A stretch of DNA of 64,000 bases. Origin: Flavobacterium sp. HJ-32-4 (GTDB lineage: Bacteria; Bacteroidota; Bacteroidia; Flavobacteriales; Flavobacteriaceae). The stretch spans positions 1,364,001 through 1,428,000 of the forward strand of contig NZ_CP092832.1 in NCBI RefSeq assembly GCF_022532105.1, written 5' to 3'. The position numbers were made by a program, and so were the translations under genes. Each line of letters starts with the position of its first letter. Position 1 is the stretch's first letter. Positions 51,132-60,145 of this stretch are shown here, piece after piece. The notes under the pieces were generated by a model, which was given only the letters and a program-made list of their open reading frames with translations, did not search any database and was not told the origin of the DNA.

Positions 51132-52993
51132 TTGTATATCAGGCTACTAAAGCAAAGTTTACCGAGGATGTTATTGCTAATCGAATTGATGAGGAAATTT
51201 ACCATTATTTTCGCGTCACTTTGTTCAGTGAGACTACGGCAGCCGAGGTGAGGTCATGGCGGAATTCCATGATGTATATGTGCAACGTGTTAAACACTCC
51301 TGATATACCCGATAGCGCAGGCGTTGCCATCGAGTATCGAATATCCCAAACGTCAAAACGGATTGACTTTTTGTTGACGGGTAAGGACGAAGTGGGTTCA
51401 AGTCAGGTGATACTGATTGAACTAAAGCAGTGGGAAAAGGCCGAACTAACGGACAAAGACGGAGTAGTAAAGACGTCGTTTCAAGGAGGTAAAGCAGAGA
51501 CCGCTCATCCGTCTTATCAAGTATGGTCGTATGCGGCGTTACTTAACGGATTCAATGAGGCTATATACACGCAAAACATTGTCTTAAATCCTTGTGCATA
51601 CCTTCATAATTATACCTCCGATGGCGTAATCGATCATCCTTTTTACCAGCCGTATATAGAAAAGGCTCCCTTATTTTTAAGGCAGGACGCAGAACGTTTG
51701 CGTGATTTCATTATGAAATTTGTGCGTTATGGGGACGATAAAGATATCATCCTCCAAATAGAGCACGGCAGAATACGCCCCTCAAAATACCTTGCCGACA
51801 GTCTTTCGTCCATGCTGAAAGGAAACAGGGAGTTCATCATGATAGACGACCAGAAAGTTGTTTTCGAGAACGCCGTAGTCATGGCGCAACGGGCGGATAG
51901 TGGTCGTAAACAGGTTCTGATTGTTGAGGGAGGCCCGGGAACCGGAAAGTCTGTCGTAGCTATCAATCTTTTGGTGGCGCTTACTAAAAAAGGGTTTTTA
52001 GCGCAATATGTCACAAAAAATTCTGCCCCCCGAACGGTCTATGAAACCAAATTAAAAGGAGAAGTCCGTAAGACGGTTATTTCCAATTTGTTTACCGGTT
52101 CTGGAGCCTTCACAAATGCCATAGCCGATGAGTACGACGCATTAATTGTTGACGAAGCCCATCGACTCAATGAAAAGTCGGGCATGTTCATGAACCTTGG
52201 AGACAATCAGGTTAGGGAAATCATTCACGCGTCAAAGTTCAGTATTTTCTTCATTGATGAGAATCAAAAAGTGGCCCTTCACGATATTGGGACAATTGAT
52301 GAAATCTCCAAGCACGCTAAACAAATAGGTGCTGAGATCACGAAATTGGCACTTTCGTCGCAGTTTCGTTGTAATGGCTCAGATGGGTACCTGGCCTGGC
52401 TTGACAACGCTCTACAGATTCGGGCGACGGCCAATGATACTCTTGAAGACCTTGATTACGATTTTCGGATTTTTGACAGTCCGGCCGAAATGCGCGATTT
52501 AATTTTTAAGAAGAATAAGATCAGCAACCGCGCGCGTTTAGTCGCAGGATACTGTTGGCCATGGCTCAGCAAGAGAGACAAGAAGGCATACGATATTGAG
52601 TTTCCTGAGTACGATTTTCATATGAAATGGAACCTTGCAGATGATGGTATGAACTGGATCATACAGCCAGACTCGGTGAATGAAATCGGATGTATCCACA
52701 CGTGCCAAGGATTGGAGGTTGATTACATCGGAGTTATTATCGGGCAGGATATGGTTGTTCGTGACGGTCGGATTGTGACCGATGCATATGCCCGAGATGT
52801 CAATGATAAGACTGTTAGAGGGTTTAAAAAAATGAGGAAGGAGGATGTGGATGGTACCGACAAACTTACAGACCAGATCATCAAAAACACCTATCGTACG
52901 TTGATGACACGCGGAATGAAGGGTTGTTATGTATATTGTCAGGATCGAGAGTTGCAGGCACATTTGCAGCGTCTTGTTAAAAATGTAAGATGA
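51128..52993 (+). CDS. PD-(D/E)xK nuclease + DUF2075 helicase-like protein
   Basis: This is a 621-residue protein. Residues about 77-100 hold a PD-(D/E)xK nuclease pattern (RIDFLLTG, then ILIELKQW) with a downstream QVWSYAALL helix. Residues about 260-600 form a superfamily 1-like P-loop ATPase of the DUF2075 type: Walker A GGPGTGKSVV (about 268), Walker B ALIVDEAHRL (about 338), a sensor-like IDENQKVAL, SSQFRCNGS, and a C-terminal CQGLEVDYIGVIIG motif. It likely cuts or remodels DNA or RNA with ATP. Overlap with the MazG-like gene suggests one system, of the sort found in defence islands. Confidence 0.85.
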   Translation: MIVYQATKAKFTEDVIANRIDEEIYHYFRVTLFSETTAAEVRSWRNSMMYMCNVLNTPDIPDSAGVAIEYRISQTSKRIDFLLTGKDEVGSSQVILIELKQWEKAELTDKDGVVKTSFQGGKAETAHPSYQVWSYAALLNGFNEAIYTQNIVLNPCAYLHNYTSDGVIDHPFYQPYIEKAPLFLRQDAERLRDFIMKFVRYGDDKDIILQIEHGRIRPSKYLADSLSSMLKGNREFIMIDDQKVVFENAVVMAQRADSGRKQVLIVEGGPGTGKSVVAINLLVALTKKGFLAQYVTKNSAPRTVYETKLKGEVRKTVISNLFTGSGAFTNAIADEYDALIVDEAHRLNEKSGMFMNLGDNQVREIIHASKFSIFFIDENQKVALHDIGTIDEISKHAKQIGAEITKLALSSQFRCNGSDGYLAWLDNALQIRATANDTLEDLDYDFRIFDSPAEMRDLIFKKNKISNRARLVAGYCWPWLSKRDKKAYDIEFPEYDFHMKWNLADDGMNWIIQPDSVNEIGCIHTCQGLEVDYIGVIIGQDMVVRDGRIVTDAYARDVNDKTVRGFKKMRKEDVDGTDKLTDQIIKNTYRTLMTRGMKGCYVYCQDRELQAHLQRLVKNVR

Positions 52994-53412
52994 ATTAAAG
53001 ATGCGTGCTTGCATCAAGAGAGAGCCTAAGTTTTAGATACCCCTTTGACTTTTGATTTTAATGATTTGTTCTCTAAATCAGGGCTATTTAATTATGGCGG
53101 CCAACTTGGTATCATTAATTTAAAAGCAGGAATATAATGGCATGGTACAAATAATTTATGAATTCACCGCCGACGAATCATTGCAGACTATGTAGAAAAG
53201 TGGGAGCTATTTCCGTAGCGTAAGGCGGATAGTACTCTGGCCGAACAGGTCAGGTTGCGGAGCACGCTGTCGGGGTAACGGTAGTCGTATTTATTTGAAA
53301 AAGTGGACGAAGAACACATTCGGTGCGTTAGTAGGGCTACGAGGTGTAAAAACAGGTATTTCTACGTGGTCATACTGCGGTTGTTTTTCCCATTTTTGGA
53401 GAAACAAACGTC
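52994..53412. other. Gap before the GIY-YIG-like gene
   Basis: A weak hairpin (GATGC/GCATC, 53000-53015) follows the helicase stop. The shared operator sits at 53353. No gene is seen. Confidence 0.5.
53353..53368 (+). promoter_or_regulatory. Shared operator, copy d (CAGGTA-N4-TACGTG)
   Basis: CAGGTATTTCTACGTG preceded by GTAAAAA. A -7-like CATTTTTG (53391-53398) begins 30.5 bp from its centre, and the ATG at 53413 follows 14 bp later. Confidence 0.75.
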
Positions 53413-54003
53413 ATGCCACTATTACAAGATGTAATCCCAAAACCGACCGCTCCTTTTGACGCACTTTTTGAACAGGAGATTGATTTGTATTCGAAACGTA
53501 TCAGGTGTTCTGAGCTGTATCCGCCGGACTACGAAACAAAGAAAATCACCGACCCGCAGGTTTTAGACATCATCGATGGGCTCAATGAAAGGGAAGGGCC
53601 TTGCCTGTATTGGTTTGAGGCCGACAGTCCGGGTATTGCACGCGAATTATTAGACGCTATGGAGAAAAGCAGACGGTTTTTCGCTCAGCCTGACCAGGCA
53701 ATTCGCGTATTTCCGGCCACCAATCGGAATGCGGTTTTGGCGCCTGAAAGCCAAGTGTTGTATGTCGGAAAGCGTAATTACGGGTTTGGCAAACGAAAAA
53801 ACCTAAGCCATGCATCGGGTAGAATGGCGATTCATTTCGGGCACTATCATGTTGGTACGACACAGGGGCTTCATCTCGCACATTGGGCGAAGTACGATTT
53901 GACGCTACATGTGATGTTTTTGCCTACAGAAGCGACGGTATACCTGCCGTTACTAGAGAAGGAACTCGCGAAGAAACTAAAGCCCCTTTGTGGCAGACAC
54001 TAA
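53413..54003 (+). CDS. GIY-YIG-like protein
   Basis: This 196-residue protein shows a degenerate GIY-YIG pattern. GPCLYWFEA (about 62) stands for the GIY strand, VLYVGKRNYG (about 115) is the YIG strand, a following helix holds Arg and His residues (SGRMAIHFGHYH), and a C-terminal Glu helix closes with LEKELAKKLKPLCGRH, like the E-helix ending of the family. It has no signal peptide. Such proteins are nucleases or inactive relatives; catalytic competence cannot be judged by eye. It is a single gene with its own operator-linked promoter. Confidence 0.55.
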   Translation: MPLLQDVIPKPTAPFDALFEQEIDLYSKRIRCSELYPPDYETKKITDPQVLDIIDGLNEREGPCLYWFEADSPGIARELLDAMEKSRRFFAQPDQAIRVFPATNRNAVLAPESQVLYVGKRNYGFGKRKNLSHASGRMAIHFGHYHVGTTQGLHLAHWAKYDLTLHVMFLPTEATVYLPLLEKELAKKLKPLCGRH

Positions 54004-54014
54004 AAAATACCCCT

Positions 54015-54380
54015 ATGATCCACGGACGCTTCTGCTTCACCCGCACCCAAAACGGGAATCTTTTGGGAGAATACTCCAACCAAATGTCGCAGTTCAATGC
54101 AGCGGAATGTGCCGAGTTGCTGGAGGGGCCGGACAAGGAGGCACCGCCGTTTGCCGGAACCTATCGAAGCGCCTAGCTGGAAAGGGATGGGCCGGATGAG
54201 ATGACGTTGCGAATTGCGACGAGACCCACCGAGCGGGGCACGATTTACACGCTCACCTGGGCTCGGGGCACAGAAGTGGTTTTTTATGGCGAGGCGTTTG
54301 TATTCGGAGAGATCCTGGTGGGTAACTACTGGGATACAGATGTTGATACCAGACTCCGCCTCGAAGCGAGAAGCTGGTAA
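54015..54380 (+). pseudogene. Hypothetical gene broken by an in-frame TAG
   Basis: One frame runs from ATG 54015 to TAA 54378-54380 (121 codons) with a single internal TAG at 54174-54176. Sequence on both sides looks like one small beta-rich domain: RFCFTRTQNGNLLGEYSN before, GTIYTLTWARGTEVVFYGEA and VGNYWDTDVDTRLRLEARSW after. The family is not recognised. It follows the GIY-YIG-like stop by 11 bp and was probably its partner. A sequencing error or read-through is possible. Confidence 0.6.
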
Positions 54381-54549
54381 ACAAGTGAAAGAACCTCCCG
54401 TTCAGCCGTACACCCATACCCCGAAACCCGTGACACTTCCCCTTCCACTCGATTCGTCTTATTAGCATTAATGGCAAGAGTGTGACCTCTCAGCTTTTCT
54501 TCTTTTGCTACTTATTGACCCTTCTCAGGCTCTCCCAAAAACGTTCTGA

Positions 54550-56733
54550 TTAGTAGGTACCTACTAACTGGTAACAGGCGCGTTCGGTATTATTAGCACC
54601 ATCGAGTTTCATGAACAAGGCTGCTTTTCCATGTTTCAGGATGAACTGGGAAGGCCCTCCGAAATAGAGGTTTCGGCCATAGAGTTCGTTGACGGGATCC
54701 CAACTTTCGAACAGCAGGTCCATATCTTCTGCGCGGATGAAAATCGTTTCCCCCGCGGCAATCGATGAGTTGAAACGCATGATGGTTTTCCTGTTTCCCT
54801 TTACAACAACGGTGCGTTTCGCCCCCAGATCAAGTCCGTTTTGCGTGGTGCCGAGATGCCATACATCTACAGGTGCCGCCTGCACGATTTGGGTGATGCC
54901 GTAGGTTTCACTCTGTCGGATATTCTGGAAGGAGTTATAACGTGCGTTGATGACATTGTTTTCGCCGATTCCCATGATAAACAGTTCTCCGGCATCTTTC
55001 GCCATCGGATCGGTGACACAAGTGTAATTCCGTTCGATGGTGACGTGTGAATCGAGCACCGAAATGCAGCGCCCCTGTCCGTAGGGTAGCATCGCGCCCA
55101 GCAATGAGCCAAGTCCGCCTGCGTTCGCAAAGCGGCTGTTGAGGACGTTGATGCCTTTGGAGTTTTGGATGTCGACCGCGATTTCCGTGCTTTCGATCCA
55201 GTTGCCGTCGATGGTGATGTTTTCAGAATTTTTAATCTTAAATCCATACTGCACGTGTCCGCCCGTAGCACAATTCAGGAACGTGATCACGCTCGGAATC
55301 GCAGGGTTATACCCACGGGCCTCAATCAGGATGTTCACTCCAGGGTCACATTGCGTGAGTTGGGTATCAGGGTTATAGACGTACGGAATTTCAAATGTGC
55401 AGTTCTGAAAGGTCGTTGTGTTGAAAGTGCCGGTGATTTTCAAACAATTCGCATCGGGAGAGGTCCGGACGATCCATATTTGCTCGAATAACATATACTG
55501 GTTGTCCAAGGCCGCCGGATTAGTCTCTGCCCACTCGCCGCCTTCGAGCCATATGCCGTGCCCGTTGGAACTGAAAATCTTGATATTTTTAAAGGTGCAG
55601 CCCCAAAGGCCGCCCCCCAGTGTAGTATCACCATTTTTGAAGGCCGCTTTGAAATGGAATCCGCCGACATGGGTGGGTTTTTTTCGGGAACCGCCCAAAT
55701 CCATCTGGAGGTTTTCAACATACAGCCGGCTGATGGGTCCGGGAGGTATTTCGAACATATAATCATAATCGTGATCGAAAGCCACGGTGAACAGGGTGCC
55801 GGGACTCCCTTCTATATGTACCTCCGTTTTCAATTGGATGGGTGCATCGATATAGTACTGGCCATCGGGAAACTTAAGGGTGAGGTCGCCCCGCTCGTCT
55901 GAATAGTGTGGCGGGTGTGCGTCGCCCAACGGATCGGCAATATAGTTACGACTGTCGGCGATGAAATCGATAGCCGCCTGTATGCGTGATGTATTCGAGA
56001 TTGTGGTGTAGGGGGTCGTATAGACGTCGGGGTATTTCATGATTCCGAAGTACATGGCATTGATGGGTCCGTCCCAAAGGCGTACCCAGCGCCCAGGTTG
56101 GTGCGGATCACCACCGGCGTGCGCATCACCTGGATTGGGTTGTATGTAGATGCCGCCATTATCCGGCATATTTTGGGTATCGGAGTATAGAAAATAGCCA
56201 CCACCGCCGTCGCCTGATTTATAATAGCCTTCTACAAACAGTAATTTTCCCGGTGTCAGGTCGGTGTAGAGACGTAAGTCTTCGTAGACGGTTTTGATGC
56301 GTTCGATGGAATTGGCGGGGACCGTCAGGGTATTTTTTGCATATAGGGCATACGGGACGCTGACGAGTTGTGTGGGACTGCCAACGGTAGCGAATGTTGT
56401 GCCGTTCGCGAGGTCTTGTTCGAGTTTGAGGTATTTAGGTCCGGATCCCCATGTGATGTCAGCAAATACCTCGGATCCGGTGGGTGTACCATTGCCTATA
56501 AACAGGTTGTATCCTCCTACCGCATCAGTAGTAGGATGATGGATTTCCTGATAGATGACGCTCCCCGATGAGGAACCGTCAAGCACAGACAACCGGATGG
56601 CAATCGTTGTCGATGTCACCGGATTTTGGCTGGCGTCTACTGCTACGGCCCGGAAGCTGACGAGTTCAGGTGGCACCTGTGCGAAAGCGAAAACGGAAAG
56701 GAAGACAAAAAACGAAGTAAGGAACTGTCTCAT
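54550..56733 (-). CDS. Secreted parallel beta-helix protein
   Basis: This 727-residue protein has a signal peptide (LTSFFVFLSVFAFAQ). Residues about 20-135 form an N-terminal domain common in Bacteroidota cell-surface proteins (FRAVAVDASQNPV, then GGYNLFIGNGTPTGS, ending VSVPYALYAKN). Then comes a pectate-lyase-like region with NGHGIWLEGG, NITIDGNWIESTEIAVDIQNSKGINVLNSRFANAG turns typical of a right-handed beta helix (about 330-560). The C-terminus lacks a recognisable sorting domain. It may bind or cut polysaccharide; no catalytic residues can be assigned. Its ATG lies 1 bp after the stop of the small T9SS protein gene, so both form an operon. Confidence 0.78.
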   Translation of the reverse strand: MRQFLTSFFVFLSVFAFAQVPPELVSFRAVAVDASQNPVTSTTIAIRLSVLDGSSSGSVIYQEIHHPTTDAVGGYNLFIGNGTPTGSEVFADITWGSGPKYLKLEQDLANGTTFATVGSPTQLVSVPYALYAKNTLTVPANSIERIKTVYEDLRLYTDLTPGKLLFVEGYYKSGDGGGGYFLYSDTQNMPDNGGIYIQPNPGDAHAGGDPHQPGRWVRLWDGPINAMYFGIMKYPDVYTTPYTTISNTSRIQAAIDFIADSRNYIADPLGDAHPPHYSDERGDLTLKFPDGQYYIDAPIQLKTEVHIEGSPGTLFTVAFDHDYDYMFEIPPGPISRLYVENLQMDLGGSRKKPTHVGGFHFKAAFKNGDTTLGGGLWGCTFKNIKIFSSNGHGIWLEGGEWAETNPAALDNQYMLFEQIWIVRTSPDANCLKITGTFNTTTFQNCTFEIPYVYNPDTQLTQCDPGVNILIEARGYNPAIPSVITFLNCATGGHVQYGFKIKNSENITIDGNWIESTEIAVDIQNSKGINVLNSRFANAGGLGSLLGAMLPYGQGRCISVLDSHVTIERNYTCVTDPMAKDAGELFIMGIGENNVINARYNSFQNIRQSETYGITQIVQAAPVDVWHLGTTQNGLDLGAKRTVVVKGNRKTIMRFNSSIAAGETIFIRAEDMDLLFESWDPVNELYGRNLYFGGPSQFILKHGKAALFMKLDGANNTERACYQLVGTY

Positions 56734-56734
56734 G

Positions 56735-57145
56735 TTACGGCTTGATTAGTTTGATGGTTTTGGTTTCGGGACGATCGGTTATCAGTAGGTACGTGCCGGG
56801 GCTGAGTTGGCCCAACGGGATTTTTTTTCCATTTTCAAAGGGAAAGGACAGCAACAAGCGGCCATCCAGGCTCACGATGTTGATTCGCTTTAGGGGATAA
56901 GAAGACTGAAGCGTGACCGAGTCTGAAAATGGGTTGGGGTATACGGTGAATTTCGAATCGGTTGTGACATCGTTATTCTTTCGCGGCGAGGAAACCGAAG
57001 GCATAATCACAATCTCGCCAATACCACACGAGATATTAGCTGACAGGGCGCCGGAATTAATGAACTCTTCCCTTCGCAAGGGTGTTTGTGCTGCGGTGCC
57101 CGCGACTACACCGAAGAGTAAGAAGGCGAGTATTTTTCTGTTCAT
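56735..57145 (-). CDS. Small secreted protein with T9SS type A sorting domain
   Basis: This 136-residue protein has a signal peptide (ILAFLLFGVVAGTAAQ). About 40 residues of mature sequence follow, then a clear T9SS sorting domain: FTVYPNPFSDSVTLQSS, INIVSLDGRLLLSF, and LSPGTYLLITDR with KTIKLIKP at the very end. The cargo part is very short, so it may serve as a secreted partner of the beta-helix protein encoded directly downstream. Confidence 0.85.
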   Translation of the reverse strand: MNRKILAFLLFGVVAGTAAQTPLRREEFINSGALSANISCGIGEIVIMPSVSSPRKNNDVTTDSKFTVYPNPFSDSVTLQSSYPLKRINIVSLDGRLLLSFPFENGKKIPLGQLSPGTYLLITDRPETKTIKLIKP

Positions 57146-57632
57146 GGTTAGGGAGTAGGTCTTTGGAATTGCGATAGGTCTGGTGGGGCGTTACCCTTAC
57201 GTTGCCACACTACAGGTCTAAACGGAACAGGTGGTAATAGGAATAACGTACTGCTAATATAGCAAAAAAATAAGTTGCTTGTTTTTTTCAGGTCGGAAAA
57301 TGGGTGATGGGAGTGTAGGAGCCCCTGAGCAACGGAGTAACTGAGTAACTGAGTAACTGAGAAGTGAGTAACTGAGAAGTGAGCAACTGAGTAACTGAGA
57401 CTGCCAACTAACGACTATCTACACCTGCCACTGAGACTGCGACTGCCGACTGGATGGGATCCCTCCTGCGTCGGGCTGACAAAACGCGCGTTGTAATGCC
57501 GATAAGTTGTCGATTGGAAGCATCACTGCCTACTCCTGCGACTGTGACTGTGACTGCGACTGCTTCCCGCTCCTTGCTCCTAATAAAAAAACCGGGCTGT
57601 TTCCAACCCGGTTTTTCACTACAACAACAACC
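57146..57632. repeat. Gap with reverse-oriented GAGTAACT repeats
   Basis: From about 57313 to 57405 there are GAGTAACT 8-mers (reverse complement of the 38.2-kb family), with GAGAAGTGAGTAACT variants. A GGGATCCCTCCTGCGTCGGG unit is at 57458, and GACTGTGACTGCGACT repeats at 57538-57563. The rhodopsin terminator closes the gap. No gene is seen. Confidence 0.85.
57585..57615 (-). terminator. Intrinsic terminator after proteorhodopsin
   Basis: AACCGGG and CCCGGTT form a strong stem around CTGTTTCCAA, with A and T runs on both sides. It lies 17 bp beyond the rhodopsin stop and could act in both directions. Confidence 0.9.
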
Positions 57633-58358
57633 TTAGTCTTTCTGCGATTTGACCGCGAGGGTGTAGATCACCAGGCCAAACCCGATTTTGTTGATGGCGT
57701 CGGCGATGTTATACGCTACATCCACATTCCCTTTTCCGAGGATACCGGTATACCAGCCGTCGGTGCCGAGCATGTAGCCGAGTGGGTAGATGGCCCATCC
57801 CACGAGTACGAACCAGCACAGGATTTTGTGCGCGGCCAATACGTTACCACCTGCGGCCTGTGCGAGTTTAGAGGCTGAGCCGAGCCAGATTTCATACACG
57901 ATGGCAAAATACGCGATACCCGAAACGAGGCCCCATAGCCAGGCATTTGCCGGATCCACTGCTTCTCCGAAATAGCCGGTGATGAGCATGATGACCGAAT
58001 AGAAGATCATTTTCCACAACAAGCCCTGCTTGGCGCCGGCCACTTTCAGGATGAGGTAGAACTCAAGGCACATCAACGGCACGGTCAGGATCCAGTCGAC
58101 ATAGCGGAAGAACGTGGGCGATTCCTGGAACGCGGCCCAGTAATCGCGCATGTAATAATAGTGAACGGCAGCAATAAACGTAATCAATCCCGAAACCAAA
58201 ACCGAAGTGCGCCACTTCTTATCGAATTGGTTAAGAGACAGGAAAAAGAAAGCGGATGCCGCCATCATGGCCATGCACCCTACAAAAAAGGTGAATCCGA
58301 TGTAATCTGTTGGTAGCAGTTTCGACACGGTCATCGGAATAGTTGTTAAATGAATCAT
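57633..58358 (-). CDS. Proteorhodopsin (DTE proton pump, green-tuned)
   Basis: This 241-residue protein has seven transmembrane helices and is a light-driven ion pump. Helix C reads RYVDWILTVPLMCLEFYLIL with Asp88 (Schiff-base proton acceptor), Thr92 and Glu99 (proton donor), the DTE motif of outward H+ pumps rather than the NDQ motif of Na+ pumps. Met96 is at the spectral-tuning site, as in many flavobacterial green-absorbing forms. His66 is placed 22 residues before Asp88 as in proteorhodopsins, and the retinal Lys is Lys224 in DAINKIGFG. A second ATG (MTVSK) lies 8 codons in. It diverges from blh, which makes its chromophore. Confidence 0.96.
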   Translation of the reverse strand: MIHLTTIPMTVSKLLPTDYIGFTFFVGCMAMMAASAFFFLSLNQFDKKWRTSVLVSGLITFIAAVHYYYMRDYWAAFQESPTFFRYVDWILTVPLMCLEFYLILKVAGAKQGLLWKMIFYSVIMLITGYFGEAVDPANAWLWGLVSGIAYFAIVYEIWLGSASKLAQAAGGNVLAAHKILCWFVLVGWAIYPLGYMLGTDGWYTGILGKGNVDVAYNIADAINKIGFGLVIYTLAVKSQKD

Positions 58359-58383
58359 GTGACAAAGTTTTAAGGGTTACTAA

Positions 58384-58463
58384 TTTTGTTTAGGTAAAAT
58401 TACGAAATCGTTAAACACTAAATACTTTTTGTTTAACTTTTTTTCGATTATCTTTAAACAAAA
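58384..58463. promoter_or_regulatory. Divergent rhodopsin/blh control region with three TTTTGTTTA boxes
   Basis: TTTTGTTTA occurs at 58384-58392 and 58427-58435, and inverted at 58455-58463, in an A/T-rich 114-bp divergent spacer. A -7-like TATCTTTA (58449-58456) overlaps the third box and serves blh. Such boxes could bind a shared, possibly light-responsive, regulator; that is inference. Confidence 0.5.
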
Positions 58464-58472
58464 TTTATCAAG

Positions 58473-59363
58473 ATGCCGAAATACGCCCGTTTTGCACTTG
58501 TTGCCAGCTTCGTCGGACTGTGGATTGATTCCTTCCTGTCGCATGCGGTTCAGGCGGTATTGGGGTTTGCGTTAATTTTCACCTTCGGGATCCTCCACGG
58601 GGCGAATGACCTGCAACTCATCCGGCACACCGATGCTTCCCTACCGACACGTAATCGCCGGCGAATGTGGGTCTATTATGTGGCGTTTGTGGTGGCGACG
58701 GCCGTACTTTTTTACCTGATGCCCCGGGTGGCGTTGGTTTTGTTCATTGTCTCAAGCGGCTATCACTTCGGCGAACAGCATGTATCGAAACACTTGGGCA
58801 ACAGCGTACATAAAGGACTTCGCAAGGTGTTTTTTACGCTCTATGGGCTATTGGTGCTGTTCCTGGTTTTCTATTTCCACAAGGAAGAGGTGCAACAGAT
58901 TGTGCTGGGGATTACAAACGACTTCGTTCCGTTGGCGTTTTTTGGATGGGGTTTGGCGTTGGTAGGTATGGGGGTTGCGCTATTGGGCATAACCATAAGC
59001 CTCCGCGACGCGGTGTTCCGGTCGGTGTGGGTGCGGGAACTGTTCTACCTGGGCGTGTTCGCCGTTTTATTTAAAGTATCCGGACTCATCTGGGGCTTTG
59101 CCCTGTATTTCATTTTATGGCACAGCATACCATCCCTGCTCGACCAACTTCGCTTTCTATACGGCCGGGCCGGGGTGGGGGAAGGGAAGCAGTATTTGAA
59201 AAACGCGCTCCCGTATTGGGGGATGGCGTTGGCCGGACTTTTCATATCCTACCTGTTGCTGCAGGACGAGTTGGTATTCGAACCGTTGTTTTTCTCGTTC
59301 CTGGCGGCGATTACGTTTCCGCACGTTTGGGTGATTTTGCGGATGTCGGAGGGGAGAAGTTGA
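58473..59363 (+). CDS. blh: Brp/Blh beta-carotene 15,15'-dioxygenase
   Basis: This 296-residue integral membrane protein has about eight hydrophobic segments and the iron-ligand His motifs of the Brp/Blh family: LHGANDLQL (His42), GYHFGEQHV (His98, His103), ILWHSIPSLLDQL (about 217) and a C-terminal FPHVWVILRM. It cleaves beta-carotene with oxygen to give two retinal molecules for the divergently encoded rhodopsin. The carotenoid genes themselves are not in the window. TATCTTTA lies 17 bp before the ATG. Confidence 0.93.
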   Translation: MPKYARFALVASFVGLWIDSFLSHAVQAVLGFALIFTFGILHGANDLQLIRHTDASLPTRNRRRMWVYYVAFVVATAVLFYLMPRVALVLFIVSSGYHFGEQHVSKHLGNSVHKGLRKVFFTLYGLLVLFLVFYFHKEEVQQIVLGITNDFVPLAFFGWGLALVGMGVALLGITISLRDAVFRSVWVRELFYLGVFAVLFKVSGLIWGFALYFILWHSIPSLLDQLRFLYGRAGVGEGKQYLKNALPYWGMALAGLFISYLLLQDELVFEPLFFSFLAAITFPHVWVILRMSEGRS

Positions 59364-59638
59364 CACCCGGCAGTAGGGGTACGGATGCTGTTTTCTATCT
59401 TTAGGGCCGTAACCCGGAGAGTTCCGAAAAAAATACAGGGTAATGACTACTAAATTCCGCTATTTTTCTTTTTGTATTTTGCGTTGAAGATCGCTTCGAA
59501 TGAAATGGGCCCGGCCTATTGCTCTAGCTCTCCAATTTCGAAACTATAAATCGCAATAGCAACCAGCTATTACATGCTCTTACGTAACGCCCTTATTTCC
59601 CAAAGCGTATATCCAACATCTCCTAATCATCCAAACAT

Positions 59639-60145
59639 ATGAGGCAGATCCTGTTTATACTATGTTGTCTACTGGCAGGCTGCGATAGTAAAGGCCATCG
59701 GTCTGTCACGACGCATAAAGACTTTTACGAAAAGTGCAGGCGTATGGTCCTGGACGAAAATAAGATGGGAACGAAGTACGAATTCAAAGTCGACGGTGCC
59801 GGAGTCGACGAGCTTTCGGTAAAATACCTTGGATATATTTTAAACTTAAAAGGAGATACCGTAAAAATTGTCAACTCAGTCAACTACACAGGCCAGTACG
59901 AAAGTTCCAAGAAAGCCAACGCAAAAATATGCATCTACGACCAGCACGGTCTGGTAGGATATTACGTAGTCGGAAGTGTATTCAGTCTCCCCATAGAAAT
60001 CAAAGAAAATAGTTTGGTTTTTGAGAACAGACCAGAGTGTAACACGGCATCTAGTGTGAGTGTAAGGGATAGCATTCCGCAACGGATTTTTGTTCCTTGT
60101 AACGAAGGCGGAGGCGATCTGTATGAGTTGCAACACGATTTGTAG
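59639..60145 (+). CDS. Hypothetical lipoprotein
   Basis: This 168-residue protein has a clear lipobox (LLAGC, Cys15). The mature part is mixed alpha/beta with four Cys residues and no recognised domain (SVKYLGYILNLKGDTVKIVN, KICIYDQHGLVGYYVVG). It is probably anchored in the periplasm or outer membrane. It is a single gene between blh and phnA, with no near neighbour on the same transcript. Confidence 0.68.
   Translation: MRQILFILCCLLAGCDSKGHRSVTTHKDFYEKCRRMVLDENKMGTKYEFKVDGAGVDELSVKYLGYILNLKGDTVKIVNSVNYTGQYESSKKANAKICIYDQHGLVGYYVVGSVFSLPIEIKENSLVFENRPECNTASSVSVRDSIPQRIFVPCNEGGGDLYELQHDL

Noticed and set aside
57633..58358. Na+-pumping rhodopsin
   Set aside because: Helix C has Asp88, Thr92 and Glu99 (DTE), not the Asn-Asp-Gln set of sodium pumps.
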